NCBI RefSeq assembly: GCF_001006325.2
Contig: NZ_LBIA02000001.1
Span: forward strand, 4,431,199 to 4,495,198
DNA length: 64,000 bases
Reading direction: 5' to 3'
From: Afipia massiliensis
Lineage (GTDB): Bacteria > Pseudomonadota > Alphaproteobacteria > Rhizobiales > Xanthobacteraceae
Every line of letters starts with the position of its first letter. Position 1 is the first letter of the stretch. This document shows positions 52,573-61,906 of the stretch, piece after piece. The notes beneath the pieces are model-generated. The model made no database searches, was not told the DNA's origin, and saw nothing but the letters and a program-made list of their open reading frames with translations. The position numbers were made by a program, and so were the translations under genes.

Positions 52573-53297
52573 ACAGCTGCCTTGGTATGGCCGCCTAGGT
52601 AAGCGGCTCTGATTGCTTCATTACCCCACAGTTCGTCAGGCTTGCCGCCGAGGGCGAGGCGGCCAGTCTCCAGCACGTAGCCATAGTCGGCGACGGACAA
52701 TCCCATTCGCGCATTTTGCTCCACAAGTAAAACAGTCGTGTCGCGGCGGATTTCGGCAATGATGCGAAATACCGCCTGCACGATCACCGGTGCAAGGCCG
52801 AGCGACGGCTCGTCAAGCAGCAGCAGGCGCGGCTTCGCCATCAGCCCGCGCGCCACCGCGACCATCTGCAATTGCCCGCCGGAGAGCGTCCAGCCGAGCT
52901 TATCCGAGAACGCGCGAATGTCCGGGAACAGATCGAACATCGCGTCCGCCTCGCGCGACAATTGGGCTTTCGCGACCCGGCGATTCGACGCGCCGAGCAT
53001 GATGTTCTCCTTCACCGTGAGGCCGGGAAACACCCGCCGCCCTTCCGGCACGTGTGAAATACCGAGCCGCACAATGGCTTCCGGCCCCAAACCCACGATG
53101 GACTTGCCATCGAACAGGATTTCGCCCGCCGCAGGCTTCGCGAGGCCGGAGATAGCGCGCAGCGTGGTGGATTTTCCGGCGCCGTTGGAGCCGAGCAGCG
53201 TCACCACCTGTCCTGTGTCCACCTTCAGCGAGATGCCACGCAGCGCTTCGATTTCGCCGTAGAGAACGATCAGGTCATTGATCTCGAGCAGCGCCAT
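52569..53297 (-). CDS. livF: Branched-chain-type ABC transporter ATP-binding protein (LivF)
   Basis: A 242-residue ATPase. Walker A is GSNGAGKSTTLRAI, signature LSGGQLQMVAVARGL, Walker B LLLLDEPSLGLAP and the H-loop region is VLLVEQNARMGL. It is typical LivF in length and pattern. It starts 3 bp after the LivM-LivG fusion gene stop and forms the ATPase pair with the LivG half. Its TAG stop is provided by a palindromic repeat. Confidence 0.93.
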   Translation of the reverse strand: MALLEINDLIVLYGEIEALRGISLKVDTGQVVTLLGSNGAGKSTTLRAISGLAKPAAGEILFDGKSIVGLGPEAIVRLGISHVPEGRRVFPGLTVKENIMLGASNRRVAKAQLSREADAMFDLFPDIRAFSDKLGWTLSGGQLQMVAVARGLMAKPRLLLLDEPSLGLAPVIVQAVFRIIAEIRRDTTVLLVEQNARMGLSVADYGYVLETGRLALGGKPDELWGNEAIRAAYLGGHTKAAV

Positions 53298-53300
53298 GAC

Positions 53301-55079
53301 TCACTCCGTCCCGAGGTATGCGGAAATGACGTCAGGATGCTGCAGCACCGCCAACGATTCTCCATCCGCGATACGGCGGCCGAAGTTGAGCACCGTGATG
53401 TGCTGCGCCGCCTCGCGCACCAGCGTCATGTCGTGATCGATGATCAGAATGGTGAGCCCCTGCGCCGCGATGCGCTTGAGCAGATCATGCAACTCGACCT
53501 TCTCGCTGGAGTTCAATCCGGCTGCCGGCTCGTCCAGCAGCAACAGCGTCGGATTGCCGGCGAGCGCACGGGCAATCTCGATCAGACGCTGATGGCCGTA
53601 GGAGAAACTGGACACCAGTTCGTTGGCACGTCCGCCAAGACCGACGAAAGTCAGGGCCGACATCGCGCGCTGCGTCAGCGCGTCCTGCCCTCCCTCGCCA
53701 ATCAGTGTATTGCCCGGACGCTCCGCACCGATCACCACGTTTTCGAGCGCGGTCATCGAACGGAACAGCCGGATGTTCTGGAAGGTGCGACCGAGCCCCG
53801 CCGCCGTACGCTGATGCGCCGGCATGTCGGTCACGTCGGTGCCGTCGAGCACGATCTTTCCTGACGTGGTCTTGTAGAGGCCCGAGAGCATGTTGAGCGT
53901 GGTGGTCTTTCCAGACCCGTTGGGGCCGATCAGCGCATGCACGCTGCCCCGGCGAACCGACAGATCGACCTTGTCGACCGCTTTCAGGCCACCGAAATGT
54001 TTCGACAGCCCGGTCACTTCGAGAACCATGTCCCCGCCGGTCTGTGCCGGTTTGAGCAGCAACGCAGGACTTGCGACATGAGGTGGCGCTTTCGCTTGCC
54101 ATTTGGTGATCAGTTCCTGAACGAAGCCCCAGATGCCGTCCGGCATGAAGCGCACGATCAGGATCACGAACAGGCCATAAATAGCGAGGTACAGCCCCGG
54201 TATGGTTTTGAGAAAACGCAGCCATTCCGGAATAAGGATCAGCAAGCCGGTACCGATCGCGGCCCCGATCGGCGACGCCACGCCGCCGAGCAGCGCCATG
54301 GTCAGGAATACGATCGACTCGGCAAACGAGAACTGATCCGGACTGACGTAGGAGAAGCCGCCGGCGTAGAGCCCGCCGCCGATGCCACCGAGCAATGCGG
54401 AGAGTGCGAACGCCGCCACCTTGGTGCGAAAGATGTCGATGCCCGCCACGCCCGCGGCGAGTTCATTATCGCGCACCGCACGCATCGCACGGCCGATCCG
54501 TGTGTCCGGCAGATGCCAGACGATGTATCCAATCAGCGCCAGCGCCGCGACGCAGAAAGCCAGGAAGGACTGTTGCGACTGGAACAATGCAGGCCGGCCG
54601 ATTTTCGAGATGCCGTCGGGTCCGCGCGTGAGCCAGATCGCATTGATCATGACCAGCGTCACAATCTGCTGGAACGAGATCGTCACCATGGCCAGGTAAT
54701 GACCGCCGAGCTTGAGCGTGCTCATGCCCAGCAGCGCACCGGCAGCTAGCGCCAGCAACGATCCGCCGATGAGACAGATCCAGAAGTTGATCTGGTAGTC
54801 GGCGGTGCCGAGACCGACGACATAGGCACCGAGGCCGAAGAACGCGGCCTGAGCGAGATTGATCTGGCCGCACAGGCCCAGCACCACCGACAGCCCGAAC
54901 ACTGCGATGGCGAAGGTCGTGGCCTGCATCAGAATATTGAGGACGTAGCCGTCGAAGCTCATCGTGGCAGCCGCGAACACGGCGACCGCGGCCGCGATGA
55001 AATACGGCAAGTGGCGCAGCACCAGTGGCGCAGGACGCATGGTGGCGATGACGGGCATGTTTTCGCTGGGCACGCTCAT
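53301..55079 (-). CDS. LivM-LivG fusion: branched-chain-type permease with ATP-binding domain
   Basis: A 592-residue fusion. Residues 20-330 are a LivM-like permease with about ten membrane segments and the loop LPDTRIGRAMRAVRDNELAAGVAGID. After a linker of about 30 residues, a LivG-type ATPase begins near residue 350: Walker A GPNGSGKTTTLNML (from Gly385), signature SSFSYGHQRLIEIARAL, Walker B LLLLDEPAAGLN and ILIIDHDMTLV. The usual separate livM and livG products are thus joined. Both ends overlap or nearly touch neighbours (4 bp with livH, 3 bp from livF), so the operon is compact. Confidence 0.93.
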   Translation of the reverse strand: MSVPSENMPVIATMRPAPLVLRHLPYFIAAAVAVFAAATMSFDGYVLNILMQATTFAIAVFGLSVVLGLCGQINLAQAAFFGLGAYVVGLGTADYQINFWICLIGGSLLALAAGALLGMSTLKLGGHYLAMVTISFQQIVTLVMINAIWLTRGPDGISKIGRPALFQSQQSFLAFCVAALALIGYIVWHLPDTRIGRAMRAVRDNELAAGVAGIDIFRTKVAAFALSALLGGIGGGLYAGGFSYVSPDQFSFAESIVFLTMALLGGVASPIGAAIGTGLLILIPEWLRFLKTIPGLYLAIYGLFVILIVRFMPDGIWGFVQELITKWQAKAPPHVASPALLLKPAQTGGDMVLEVTGLSKHFGGLKAVDKVDLSVRRGSVHALIGPNGSGKTTTLNMLSGLYKTTSGKIVLDGTDVTDMPAHQRTAAGLGRTFQNIRLFRSMTALENVVIGAERPGNTLIGEGGQDALTQRAMSALTFVGLGGRANELVSSFSYGHQRLIEIARALAGNPTLLLLDEPAAGLNSSEKVELHDLLKRIAAQGLTILIIDHDMTLVREAAQHITVLNFGRRIADGESLAVLQHPDVISAYLGTE

Positions 55080-55951
55080 GCTTTTTCCGCCACGCGTTCG
55101 CCGAAGATGCCTTGCGGACGGAAGACCAGAAACAGGATCAACACGAGGAACGCGAACGCATCCTTGTAGGGCACCGACACGTAGGCTGCACCGAAGGTCT
55201 CGATGATGCCGAGCGCGATGCCGCCGATGATCGCGCCGGTGACGTCACCGAAACCGCCGATAATGGTGGCGGCGAACGCCTTCAGTGCGATGGTCGCTCC
55301 CATCTGGATCGAGACGAAGAGAATGGGCGCCACCAAAATGCCCGCCAGCCCTCCGAGCACCGCGGAGTATATGAACGTGATCATGATCATGCTGGACACC
55401 GAGATGCCAAGCAGCGACGCCATCTCCTTGTCCTGCGAGGTCGCCTGCAGTTTCTTGCCGAGCATCGTGTGCTCGAAGAACCAGTAGTTCAGGATCACCA
55501 GCGCGATGGTGACTGCAATGATCAGCAGATACTGGCTGTCGAGATAGACCGGCCCCAACTGGATGCCCGGCGTCTCGAACCAGCCCTCCAGAACCTGCGG
55601 CGCGGGGCCGTAGATCGCCAGCACCGAGTTGGCCAGAAAGATCGACGCCCCGATGGTGGCGATGATGACTGGCAGGAAGGTGCGATGGCGCAGCGGATAA
55701 TAGACCCCGAGATTGAAGATCACGCCGAACAGCGCCATCCCGCCCAGCGAGATCAGGAACGACAGCCAGTACGGCCATTGCAGATCGACTGCAAACACCA
55801 CCATCAGGAATGCCGCCACCATCGAAAACTCGCCTTGGGCGAAATTCACAACGTTGGTCGCTCGGAAAATCAGCACAAAGCCCAGCGCCACAAGCGCGTA
55901 AACCGAGCCGATGCCGATGCCCGTGAAGAGCAACTGAAGAACCTGATCCAT
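55076..55951 (-). CDS. livH: Branched-chain-type ABC transporter permease (LivH)
   Basis: A 291-residue permease with about eight membrane segments. GIGIGSVYALVALGFVLIFRATNVVNFAQGEF at the N-terminus is the LivH hallmark, and TSQDKEMASLLGISVSSMIMITF is the ATPase-contact loop. The C-terminus ends with VLILFLVFRPQGIFGERVAEKA. The ATG at 55951 is preferred over an upstream TTG that would add five residues. It overlaps the fusion gene by 4 bp. Confidence 0.93.
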   Translation of the reverse strand: MDQVLQLLFTGIGIGSVYALVALGFVLIFRATNVVNFAQGEFSMVAAFLMVVFAVDLQWPYWLSFLISLGGMALFGVIFNLGVYYPLRHRTFLPVIIATIGASIFLANSVLAIYGPAPQVLEGWFETPGIQLGPVYLDSQYLLIIAVTIALVILNYWFFEHTMLGKKLQATSQDKEMASLLGISVSSMIMITFIYSAVLGGLAGILVAPILFVSIQMGATIALKAFAATIIGGFGDVTGAIIGGIALGIIETFGAAYVSVPYKDAFAFLVLILFLVFRPQGIFGERVAEKA

Positions 55952-55993
55952 GAAAGGCCCGCTCAAGAGAAACAGAACACCGTTGATTGCTGC

Positions 55994-56075
55994 GTCATTG
56001 CGAGGAGCGATTGCGACGAAGCAATCCAGTCTTGCTTGTTGATTCTGGATTGCTTCGCTTCGCTCGCAATGACGG
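55994..56075 (-). repeat. Palindromic intergenic repeat, family A copy 4 (reverse orientation)
   Basis: An 82-bp element with family A ends and arms, in the opposite plus-strand orientation to the other four copies. It lies directly after the binding-protein gene stop (56106) and before livH in a leftward operon. Confidence 0.9.
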
Positions 56076-56105
56076 CGGCTCCCTTGAAGGAAGCCGCCGC
56101 GACGA

Positions 56106-57251
56106 TCACCTGGCCGCTTCGATATGCTTCTCGAAGACGATGTTGCCCTTTTCGTTCTTCACGATGTTGTAGCCGTGAAGACCGTCGCCATTGGCGTCGA
56201 AGTTGTATTCGCCCTCCGCACCGTCATGCTTCTTGATCGCGAGGATCGCCGTGCGGACCTTCTCGGGTTCCGTCGACTTCGCGGTGTTCATCGCCTTCGC
56301 CAGCACATTGACCGCGTCGTAGGTCCAGGCGCTCTGGTTGTCCGGCGCGAGCTTGTAGGCATCACGATAGGCCTTGCCATACGCCTTGGCTGCCGGGCTC
56401 GAATCCTCGGCATAATCGGCAACGCCGTAAGTCCCGTACAGCGACGCACCCGCGAGACGCGTCGAGGACACGCCGACGATGGATGGCGAGCCGACCCACG
56501 GAATGTTGACGCCAAGCTGGCGCAACTGACGGGCGAAGATGCCGAGATCGTTCTCGAAAGTGAAATAGGAGCCCAGAACGTCTGCGCCCGATTGCTTGAT
56601 CGCCAGCACCACCGGGGTGAAATCCTGGCTTTGGTTCGCATAGCCTTGGACGAGCACCGGCGTCACGCCAAGTTTGCTCAATCCCTCGGCGAGCGCCTTG
56701 CCGCCTGCCGTGCCGAACGCGTCGGTGGAATGCAGCACCGCCCATTTCTTCTTGCTGAGCGTGTTGGTGCCGTAGTCGGCGATCACCCTGCCGGAATAGC
56801 TGTCATTGGGGCGAAAGCGAAACAGCCACTTGTTGCCCATGTGCGTCAGGTTCGGATCGGTCCCTCCGATCGCCATCGGTTTGCCGAGCTTCAAAACATC
56901 CGGCGCCATCGCATGGACCTGCGTCGAGCGGATCGAGCCGAGGAAAGCGACGATATCCTGCTGCGCGGCGAGCTTGGAGAATGCGAGGACAACGCCCGGA
57001 TTCGTGGTCTGGTCATCCTCAGTGATGAGTTCGACCTGCTTTCCGAGAATACCGCCTGCCTTGTTGACGGCATCCAGCGCCAGTTTTGCGCCGTTGAGCG
57101 CGAACTTGCCCTGCTCGGCGGCCGATCCGGTCACCGGAAGAACCATGCCGATCTTGATGGTGGCGCCTTGGGCTCCGGCGCTCTTGATGAATGCTGGCGC
57201 CGCAAGAGTTGCGGCGACGCCGACAGAAAAATCGCGTCGCGTTAATTTCAT
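56106..57251 (-). CDS. Branched-chain-type ABC transporter substrate-binding protein, Tat-like signal
   Basis: A 381-residue periplasmic binding protein of the Leu/Ile/Val (type 1) family. The signal region MKLTRRDFSVGVAATLAAPAF has a twin-arginine pair (Arg5-Arg6). The mature part opens with IKIGMVLPVTGSAAEQGKFALNGAKLALDAVN, and carries LITEDDQTTNPGVVLAFSKLAAQ and IAFLGSIRSTQVHAMAP. It feeds LivH and the LivM-LivG fusion. ATG 57251 has GGAGG upstream. The ligand is unknown; the linked Ldh2, aldolase and dehydratase genes make an organic or sugar acid worth testing. Confidence 0.92.
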   Translation of the reverse strand: MKLTRRDFSVGVAATLAAPAFIKSAGAQGATIKIGMVLPVTGSAAEQGKFALNGAKLALDAVNKAGGILGKQVELITEDDQTTNPGVVLAFSKLAAQQDIVAFLGSIRSTQVHAMAPDVLKLGKPMAIGGTDPNLTHMGNKWLFRFRPNDSYSGRVIADYGTNTLSKKKWAVLHSTDAFGTAGGKALAEGLSKLGVTPVLVQGYANQSQDFTPVVLAIKQSGADVLGSYFTFENDLGIFARQLRQLGVNIPWVGSPSIVGVSSTRLAGASLYGTYGVADYAEDSSPAAKAYGKAYRDAYKLAPDNQSAWTYDAVNVLAKAMNTAKSTEPEKVRTAILAIKKHDGAEGEYNFDANGDGLHGYNIVKNEKGNIVFEKHIEAAR

Positions 57252-57554
57252 TCGTCGTCCTCCCAAATGACCGTGCTTTTGTTCGCCGGCCTTGGGGAGG
57301 ATTAGATGTCCGAAAAACGAGATTGTCCACCGATCCGAGGAGGAAATATTCAAACATCCGATCTTTGCGCTGCAGCGCGCGAAATGACCGTAAAACATCC
57401 CGAAGCGGCCGGATGCCCTCTCCGTCACACAACAGACAGAAACGCCTCCGCGGCGATTTTGTCATTTTGGTGCACTGCGCCACATTTTCGGGTGAACCAA
57501 AGCGTGCTAGGACTCACCAATAAATATCGCGACCGCAAACGATGGTGTTTAGAA
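57252..57554. other. Non-coding gap between two divergent genes
   Basis: This 303-bp stretch separates the binding-protein gene from the small secreted protein gene. It must hold both promoters, but I see no exact EcfG, LexA or other named site, no hairpin terminator and no convincing small gene. Confidence 0.7.
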
Positions 57555-58058
57555 ATGTCTTTTCCCGCTTCGAGTTTTGATTTTCGCCGTTTCCGCAGTG
57601 CAGCCCTGGCCGCAGCAGTCCTAATGGTCCCGGCATTCGCGCAGGCCGATTCCGCCCCGTTTGCCAATTTTGCAGGCAACTGGGCTGGCAACGGCACGAT
57701 CACCATTGCGGAGGGCGGAACGGAGCGCATCCGATGCCGTGGCACCTACACCGTCGATGGCAGCGGCAACAACCTGCATCAGGTTCTGCGCTGCGCGAGC
57801 GACAGCTATAGATTCGAACTGACCAGCGACATCGCAGCCAGGGGTGGCAACATCACCGGTTCCTGGAGTGAAGCCAGCCGCGGCGTCAACGGCACCGTCG
57901 AGGGCAGCATCGCGAATGGCCAGGTGAGCGCCCTGGTCCAGACCAACGGTTACGCAGCGAGCTTCAACGTCACGACCCGCGGCAACAAGCAATCGGTCAA
58001 TATCAGCTCCAAGGGCGAGTTGCGCGGCGTCACGATCAGCCTGGCACGCACCAACTAA
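57555..58058 (+). CDS. Small secreted beta-rich protein of unknown function
   Basis: A 167-residue product with a signal peptide (about residues 1-32, ending AFAQA before DSAPFA). The mature part has alternating polar/hydrophobic stretches suited to beta strands: FAGNWAGNGTITIAEGGTERIRCRGTYTVDG, VLRCASDSYRFELTSDI, GNITGSWSEASRGVNGTVEG and GELRGVTISLAR. Two cysteines (in RCRG and LRCAS) may pair. Similar proteins are common in Bradyrhizobium relatives and have no known function. It has a strong terminator at 58074-58114. The ATG at 57555 is the first with signal-peptide-like sequence; open frame continues upstream. Confidence 0.82.
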   Translation: MSFPASSFDFRRFRSAALAAAVLMVPAFAQADSAPFANFAGNWAGNGTITIAEGGTERIRCRGTYTVDGSGNNLHQVLRCASDSYRFELTSDIAARGGNITGSWSEASRGVNGTVEGSIANGQVSALVQTNGYAASFNVTTRGNKQSVNISSKGELRGVTISLARTN

Positions 58059-58073
58059 GCCTTGCAATCCATC

Positions 58074-58114
58074 AGCAAAAAGCCCGCCGAAGAGAATTCA
58101 GCGGGCTTTTTGCT
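58074..58114. terminator. Bidirectional intrinsic terminator between convergent genes
   Basis: A 14-bp perfect stem (AGCAAAAAGCCCGC and its complement) with a 13-base loop includes A and T runs at the base, so it ends transcription from both the secreted-protein gene and the RND transporter gene. Confidence 0.95.
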
Positions 58115-58131
58115 GTCCGGGAGAGACCCGC

Positions 58132-60486
58132 CTATTTGCTGCGCAGTGCCGCCTTGAGGCGATGCGATGTGCTCATCAGCCACATCGCCGTCGGCCGCAG
58201 GATGAAGAGATCGGCGATCAGCGCCGCGATCATCGAGAAGGCGCTGAGCCAGCCGAACAGGCGCAGCGACGGCAGATCCGAGAACACTGTCACCACCAGA
58301 CCGCACGCCAGCACCACCGTGGTCAGGATCAGCGCAGGACCGACCAGAACCGTGGCGCGCTCGACAGCCTGCGCTTCATCGACACCGGGCTTTTCTTCGA
58401 GCCGCAGCCGGTTGAGGAAATGAATCGTCGCGCTCAATCCAAGGCCAAACGATACGGTCAGCGCGACCACGCTGGCGAATTGCAGTCCCTCCCCCAGAAA
58501 CCACAAAACGGTTCCTGACAGCACCACCGGGAAGATGCCGGGAAGGATGCTCGCAAACATCACCACCACCGAACGGAACGCCAGTCCGATGAAAACAGCG
58601 ACCAGGAGGAACTCGATGGTGAGGCCGGCATTGAGCTTGCCGATCATGCTGGCGCTGTTGCGCGCCGCAATCGCCGACAGGCCGGTCACGGCGATATTGT
58701 AACCAGGATGTGCGCTTCGGACCGTTCCCATCGCGGCGTCGAGTTTCTCCACCGTCGGCAGGATCTGGCTTGAATCGAGATCGGGCACCCGTCCCGACAC
58801 CACAACTGCGTCCTCATTCTCCGAGATGAAGCGCCGCGACAGATACTTCGGCAGCAGGTCGACATATTCCTTCAGGATCGCCACGTCCGAGCGGCCGGCC
58901 TTTTCAGCGAGCCAGCGCCGCAGCGTCTCGATCGACCACACGTTGCCGACGCCCGCCTGCTTCTCAATGATGGTGTGAACGGCGGCGATAGTGTCGAGCG
59001 TTTCCTTGTCGTAGAGCGCTTTACCCTTCGGGAATTCGATCAGCACGTCGATCGGATTGGCGCCGGTGAGCTTGGCGTCGAGACGGCTGGAAGCTTCGAC
59101 CGCCTGCTGCTTGTCCGGCACCTGGTCAGCCAGCCGGTAGCGCGGCTCGAGGCTCGCATAGATAATGCCGAGACCGAGCACCACGAGCAGCGCGATCAGA
59201 CTGAAAAGACCGGGACGGCCGACCATTCGCTTGGCGATAAACGCGCAGAACGCGCGCAAGGCTTCGACACCCCTGTCCGCGCCCTTGATCTTGGTGGCAA
59301 GCAGGTTTTCCTTGCGGACCAGCAGCACACCGAACACCGGTACCAGCGACAGCACCGCGATCAGCGCGATGATCGTCGCCATCAGGCCCGCTTCGCCGAA
59401 GGTGCGGATCAGGTCGGAGTCGGAGAACTGCAACGCGAGGAACGAGAGCGCAGCGGTGCCGTGGGTCAGCACGCAAGCTGGACCGACCACCAGCACGGCG
59501 TTGCGGAAGGCCGTGTATTTGTCCTCGCCCGCAATCAGACGATCACGCGCGGCGAAGGTGAGCTGCATCGAGTCCGCGAAGCTGATGACCATGATGAGCG
59601 GCGTCATCACGTTAAGGAACATATTGAGGCTGAATCCGAGCCAGCCCAGCGTGCCGATCGAGAGCAGGATCGCCAGCAGCGGCGGAAACGCCGCGACAAT
59701 CATGAACGAGACGCGGCGGAAGAAAATGATCGCTATGATGCAGCCAGCCAGAATGCCCGCGATGTTGTAGGTCAGGCCGTCACGCTCGACCGCGTTGCGG
59801 ATTTCGAGCTGCATCACCGGCACGCCGGACAACTGGCTGCTGAGACCTGTTCCCTCCAGATCGTCCACCATCGTCTTGCGGACTTCGCCGATGGTGGTGT
59901 TGAGCCCCTTGTTGCCGACGATCGTGGGGTCCAACGCCAGTACGATCAGCGCCAGCGTGCCGTCGTCCGACAGCAGCTTGCCGCGGATGACCTCGTTGGC
60001 TTTGACCGTCTGGATAAACGCATCGTAGGCGGCGCCTTCCGGCAGCGTTTCCGGGAACAGCGCAGCGGGCAGCTTGCCGCCTTCGGGCGGCTGCCGCGCA
60101 GAAAAGAGAGAGATAATGCCGCGCGTACCGTCGATCAGTTGCAGGTCGGTGACCAGATCGCGGAGTTTCTCGAGCGAGGCGCGCTCGAGCAGCGACTTGC
60201 CTTCCACCACCACCAGCACGTCGTATTCGCTGGACGGGAAGCGCTTGGTCACCTCTTCGTACTGCTTGTATTCGGGCGTATCAGAGCGGAACAGCTGACT
60301 CAGCGAATCGTCGATCTTGATGCGCTGAATGCCGAACACCGCGACGACACAGAGCGCCAGCAGGATCGCCGCAGCCGTGCGCGGCGCGCGCAGCGCGATC
60401 AGCCCGATCCGTTCCAGACCGAACGCAATGCTGAAGTGTTGCTTTCCGGAATCGCTGTGGGCGGGCTCTTTTGAAATCTGATGCAA
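58132..60486 (-). CDS. MMPL/RND-family transporter (second in the window)
   Basis: A 784-residue inner-membrane protein with two RND repeats. The N-terminal helix (AAAILLALCVVAVFGIQRIKI) is followed by DDSLSQLFRSDTPEYKQYEEVTKRFPSSEYDVLVVVEG and a periplasmic loop to residue 240. The first helix group includes FLNVMTPLIMVISFADSMQLTF and HGTAALSFLALQFSDSDLIRTFGEAG; the second ends with GLVVTVFSDLPSLRLFGWLSAFSMIAALIADLFILR. It belongs to the hydrophobic exporter/lipid-carrier branch that includes HpnN and MmpL. HpnN is already present at 12382, so this one may have another lipid substrate. Confidence 0.9.
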   Translation of the reverse strand: MHQISKEPAHSDSGKQHFSIAFGLERIGLIALRAPRTAAAILLALCVVAVFGIQRIKIDDSLSQLFRSDTPEYKQYEEVTKRFPSSEYDVLVVVEGKSLLERASLEKLRDLVTDLQLIDGTRGIISLFSARQPPEGGKLPAALFPETLPEGAAYDAFIQTVKANEVIRGKLLSDDGTLALIVLALDPTIVGNKGLNTTIGEVRKTMVDDLEGTGLSSQLSGVPVMQLEIRNAVERDGLTYNIAGILAGCIIAIIFFRRVSFMIVAAFPPLLAILLSIGTLGWLGFSLNMFLNVMTPLIMVISFADSMQLTFAARDRLIAGEDKYTAFRNAVLVVGPACVLTHGTAALSFLALQFSDSDLIRTFGEAGLMATIIALIAVLSLVPVFGVLLVRKENLLATKIKGADRGVEALRAFCAFIAKRMVGRPGLFSLIALLVVLGLGIIYASLEPRYRLADQVPDKQQAVEASSRLDAKLTGANPIDVLIEFPKGKALYDKETLDTIAAVHTIIEKQAGVGNVWSIETLRRWLAEKAGRSDVAILKEYVDLLPKYLSRRFISENEDAVVVSGRVPDLDSSQILPTVEKLDAAMGTVRSAHPGYNIAVTGLSAIAARNSASMIGKLNAGLTIEFLLVAVFIGLAFRSVVVMFASILPGIFPVVLSGTVLWFLGEGLQFASVVALTVSFGLGLSATIHFLNRLRLEEKPGVDEAQAVERATVLVGPALILTTVVLACGLVVTVFSDLPSLRLFGWLSAFSMIAALIADLFILRPTAMWLMSTSHRLKAALRSK

Positions 60487-60769
60487 CTGGACAGTTCCGA
60501 TTCGAAGGTAAGCCGACGTTTTATCTAGCAGATTCTCCAGTTTGGTGGTTCGTAAGTCCGCCTCAGTGAGGCATGCCCACCAAATAAAGCTGGATTAGGT
60601 AGCCTTCGCGACACATCCCGCCATGGATCAGTATGCTAGACCGGAACGCAACACCGCCGATGGGGCCAAATTTGCCCCAAAATGCGGCAAACAGGCCCCC
60701 TGCCGCCAGCCCTGCTGGGGCCGAATACCGGCTGTTTCCGCGCCGCCTGGTGCTGATATAACCCCCGCC

Positions 60770-61567
60770 ATGTCGTACAAAGTCGCCGCCTTTTATCAGT
60801 TTGTCGCACTCCCCGATTTCGAGGCCCTGCGTGAGCCGCTGCGCAATATGTGCGTGGCGCTGGACGTGCGGGGCATCATCCTGCTCGCCGCCGAGGGCAT
60901 CAACGGGACCGTGGCCGGCCGCGAAGTCTCCATCGATGCCCTGATGAACCAGCTGCAAAACGGCGCCTTGTTCAATGGCCGCCTGAACAACCTGGAACTG
61001 AAATTCTCGGCCGCCTCCGACATGCCGTTCAACCGGATGAAGGTCCGGCTGAAAAAGGAGATTGTTCGGCTGGGCGATCCGGAGACCGATCCGAACGCCA
61101 AGGTCGGCATCTATGTGGATGCGGCGGACTGGAACGCGCTCATTAAACAGGACGATGTGCTGCTGCTCGATACCCGCAACGCTTTCGAAGTCGAGATGGG
61201 CACGTTCGATGGCGCGCTCGATCCAAAGATTTCCCGTTTCGGTGAGTTTCCCGATTTCGCGGGGCGGGCGCTCGACCCAGGCAAGCACAAGAAAATTGCG
61301 ATGTTCTGCACTGGCGGGATCCGCTGCGAAAAGGCCAGTTCCTACCTGCTGTCGCAGGGGTTTGAGGAGGTTTACCATCTCAAAGGCGGCATCCTGAAAT
61401 ATCTCGAAGACGTCCCGCAGGAGCAAAGCCTGTGGCGCGGCGAATGCTTCGTGTTCGACCAGCGCATCGCGCTCGGCCACGGACTGAGCGAACGTCAGGT
61501 GCGCGGTGACGGCGCGGATCATACCGACGCAACCGAGATCGAAATGAGCGAGCAGGCCGATGACTGA
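60770..61567 (+). CDS. trhO: TrhO, oxygen-dependent tRNA uridine-34 hydroxylase (rhodanese-like)
   Basis: A 265-residue protein of the YceA/TrhO family. The N-terminal acylphosphatase-like domain (1-105) has [15 protein letters not shown] and [13 protein letters not shown]; the rhodanese domain has [18 protein letters not shown] and the catalytic loop [15 protein letters not shown] (Cys180, second Cys186). It hydroxylates wobble uridine (ho5U34) in tRNA using oxygen. The ATG at 60770 starts similarity at [11 protein letters not shown]. Its stop overlaps the slyX start by 8 bp, so the two genes are co-translated. The 283-bp region upstream holds no other gene. Confidence 0.93.
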   Translation: MSYKVAAFYQFVALPDFEALREPLRNMCVALDVRGIILLAAEGINGTVAGREVSIDALMNQLQNGALFNGRLNNLELKFSAASDMPFNRMKVRLKKEIVRLGDPETDPNAKVGIYVDAADWNALIKQDDVLLLDTRNAFEVEMGTFDGALDPKISRFGEFPDFAGRALDPGKHKKIAMFCTGGIRCEKASSYLLSQGFEEVYHLKGGILKYLEDVPQEQSLWRGECFVFDQRIALGHGLSERQVRGDGADHTDATEIEMSEQADD

Positions 61568-61778
61568 GACCCCCTCACCCGCAGTACGGATCGACGCGCT
61601 GGAAATCCGGATCGCGTATCTGGACGAGACTATCGAAGCCCTGAACAACACCATCACCGCGCAGTGGAAGCAGATCGATGCCCTGAGCCGTGAGATGCTT
61701 AGTCTGCGCGAACGGCTCGAAGACGCCGAGATGAAATCGGGCGCGGGCACCACGAACGAGCCGCCGCCGCATTACTGA
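61560..61778 (+). CDS. slyX: SlyX family protein
   Basis: A 72-residue coiled-coil protein: [31 protein letters not shown] then [16 protein letters not shown] and the characteristic C-terminal PPPHY. SlyX proteins have no settled function; the name comes from the gene near slyD. It overlaps trhO by 8 bp and is followed by a 128-bp gap before the Liv-type binding-protein gene. Confidence 0.92.
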   Translation: MTETPSPAVRIDALEIRIAYLDETIEALNNTITAQWKQIDALSREMLSLRERLEDAEMKSGAGTTNEPPPHY

Positions 61779-61906
61779 GCAGTGTCACAACTGTGACAAC
61801 CAGGGCCTGCTGACAATTCATGGTCCTGGCCGTGGGCGTCCGCAAAAAAATTGGTAATTCCAGCGCGGGCATGTATCGTCCCCTCAAGGAAATGGGGAGG
61901 ACATCA

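Noticed and set aside
58975..60474. A plus-strand open frame of 499 codons opposite the second RND transporter gene.
   Set aside because: Composition (Arg, Gln, Asp, His) and lack of domains mark it as an antisense shadow of the transporter.
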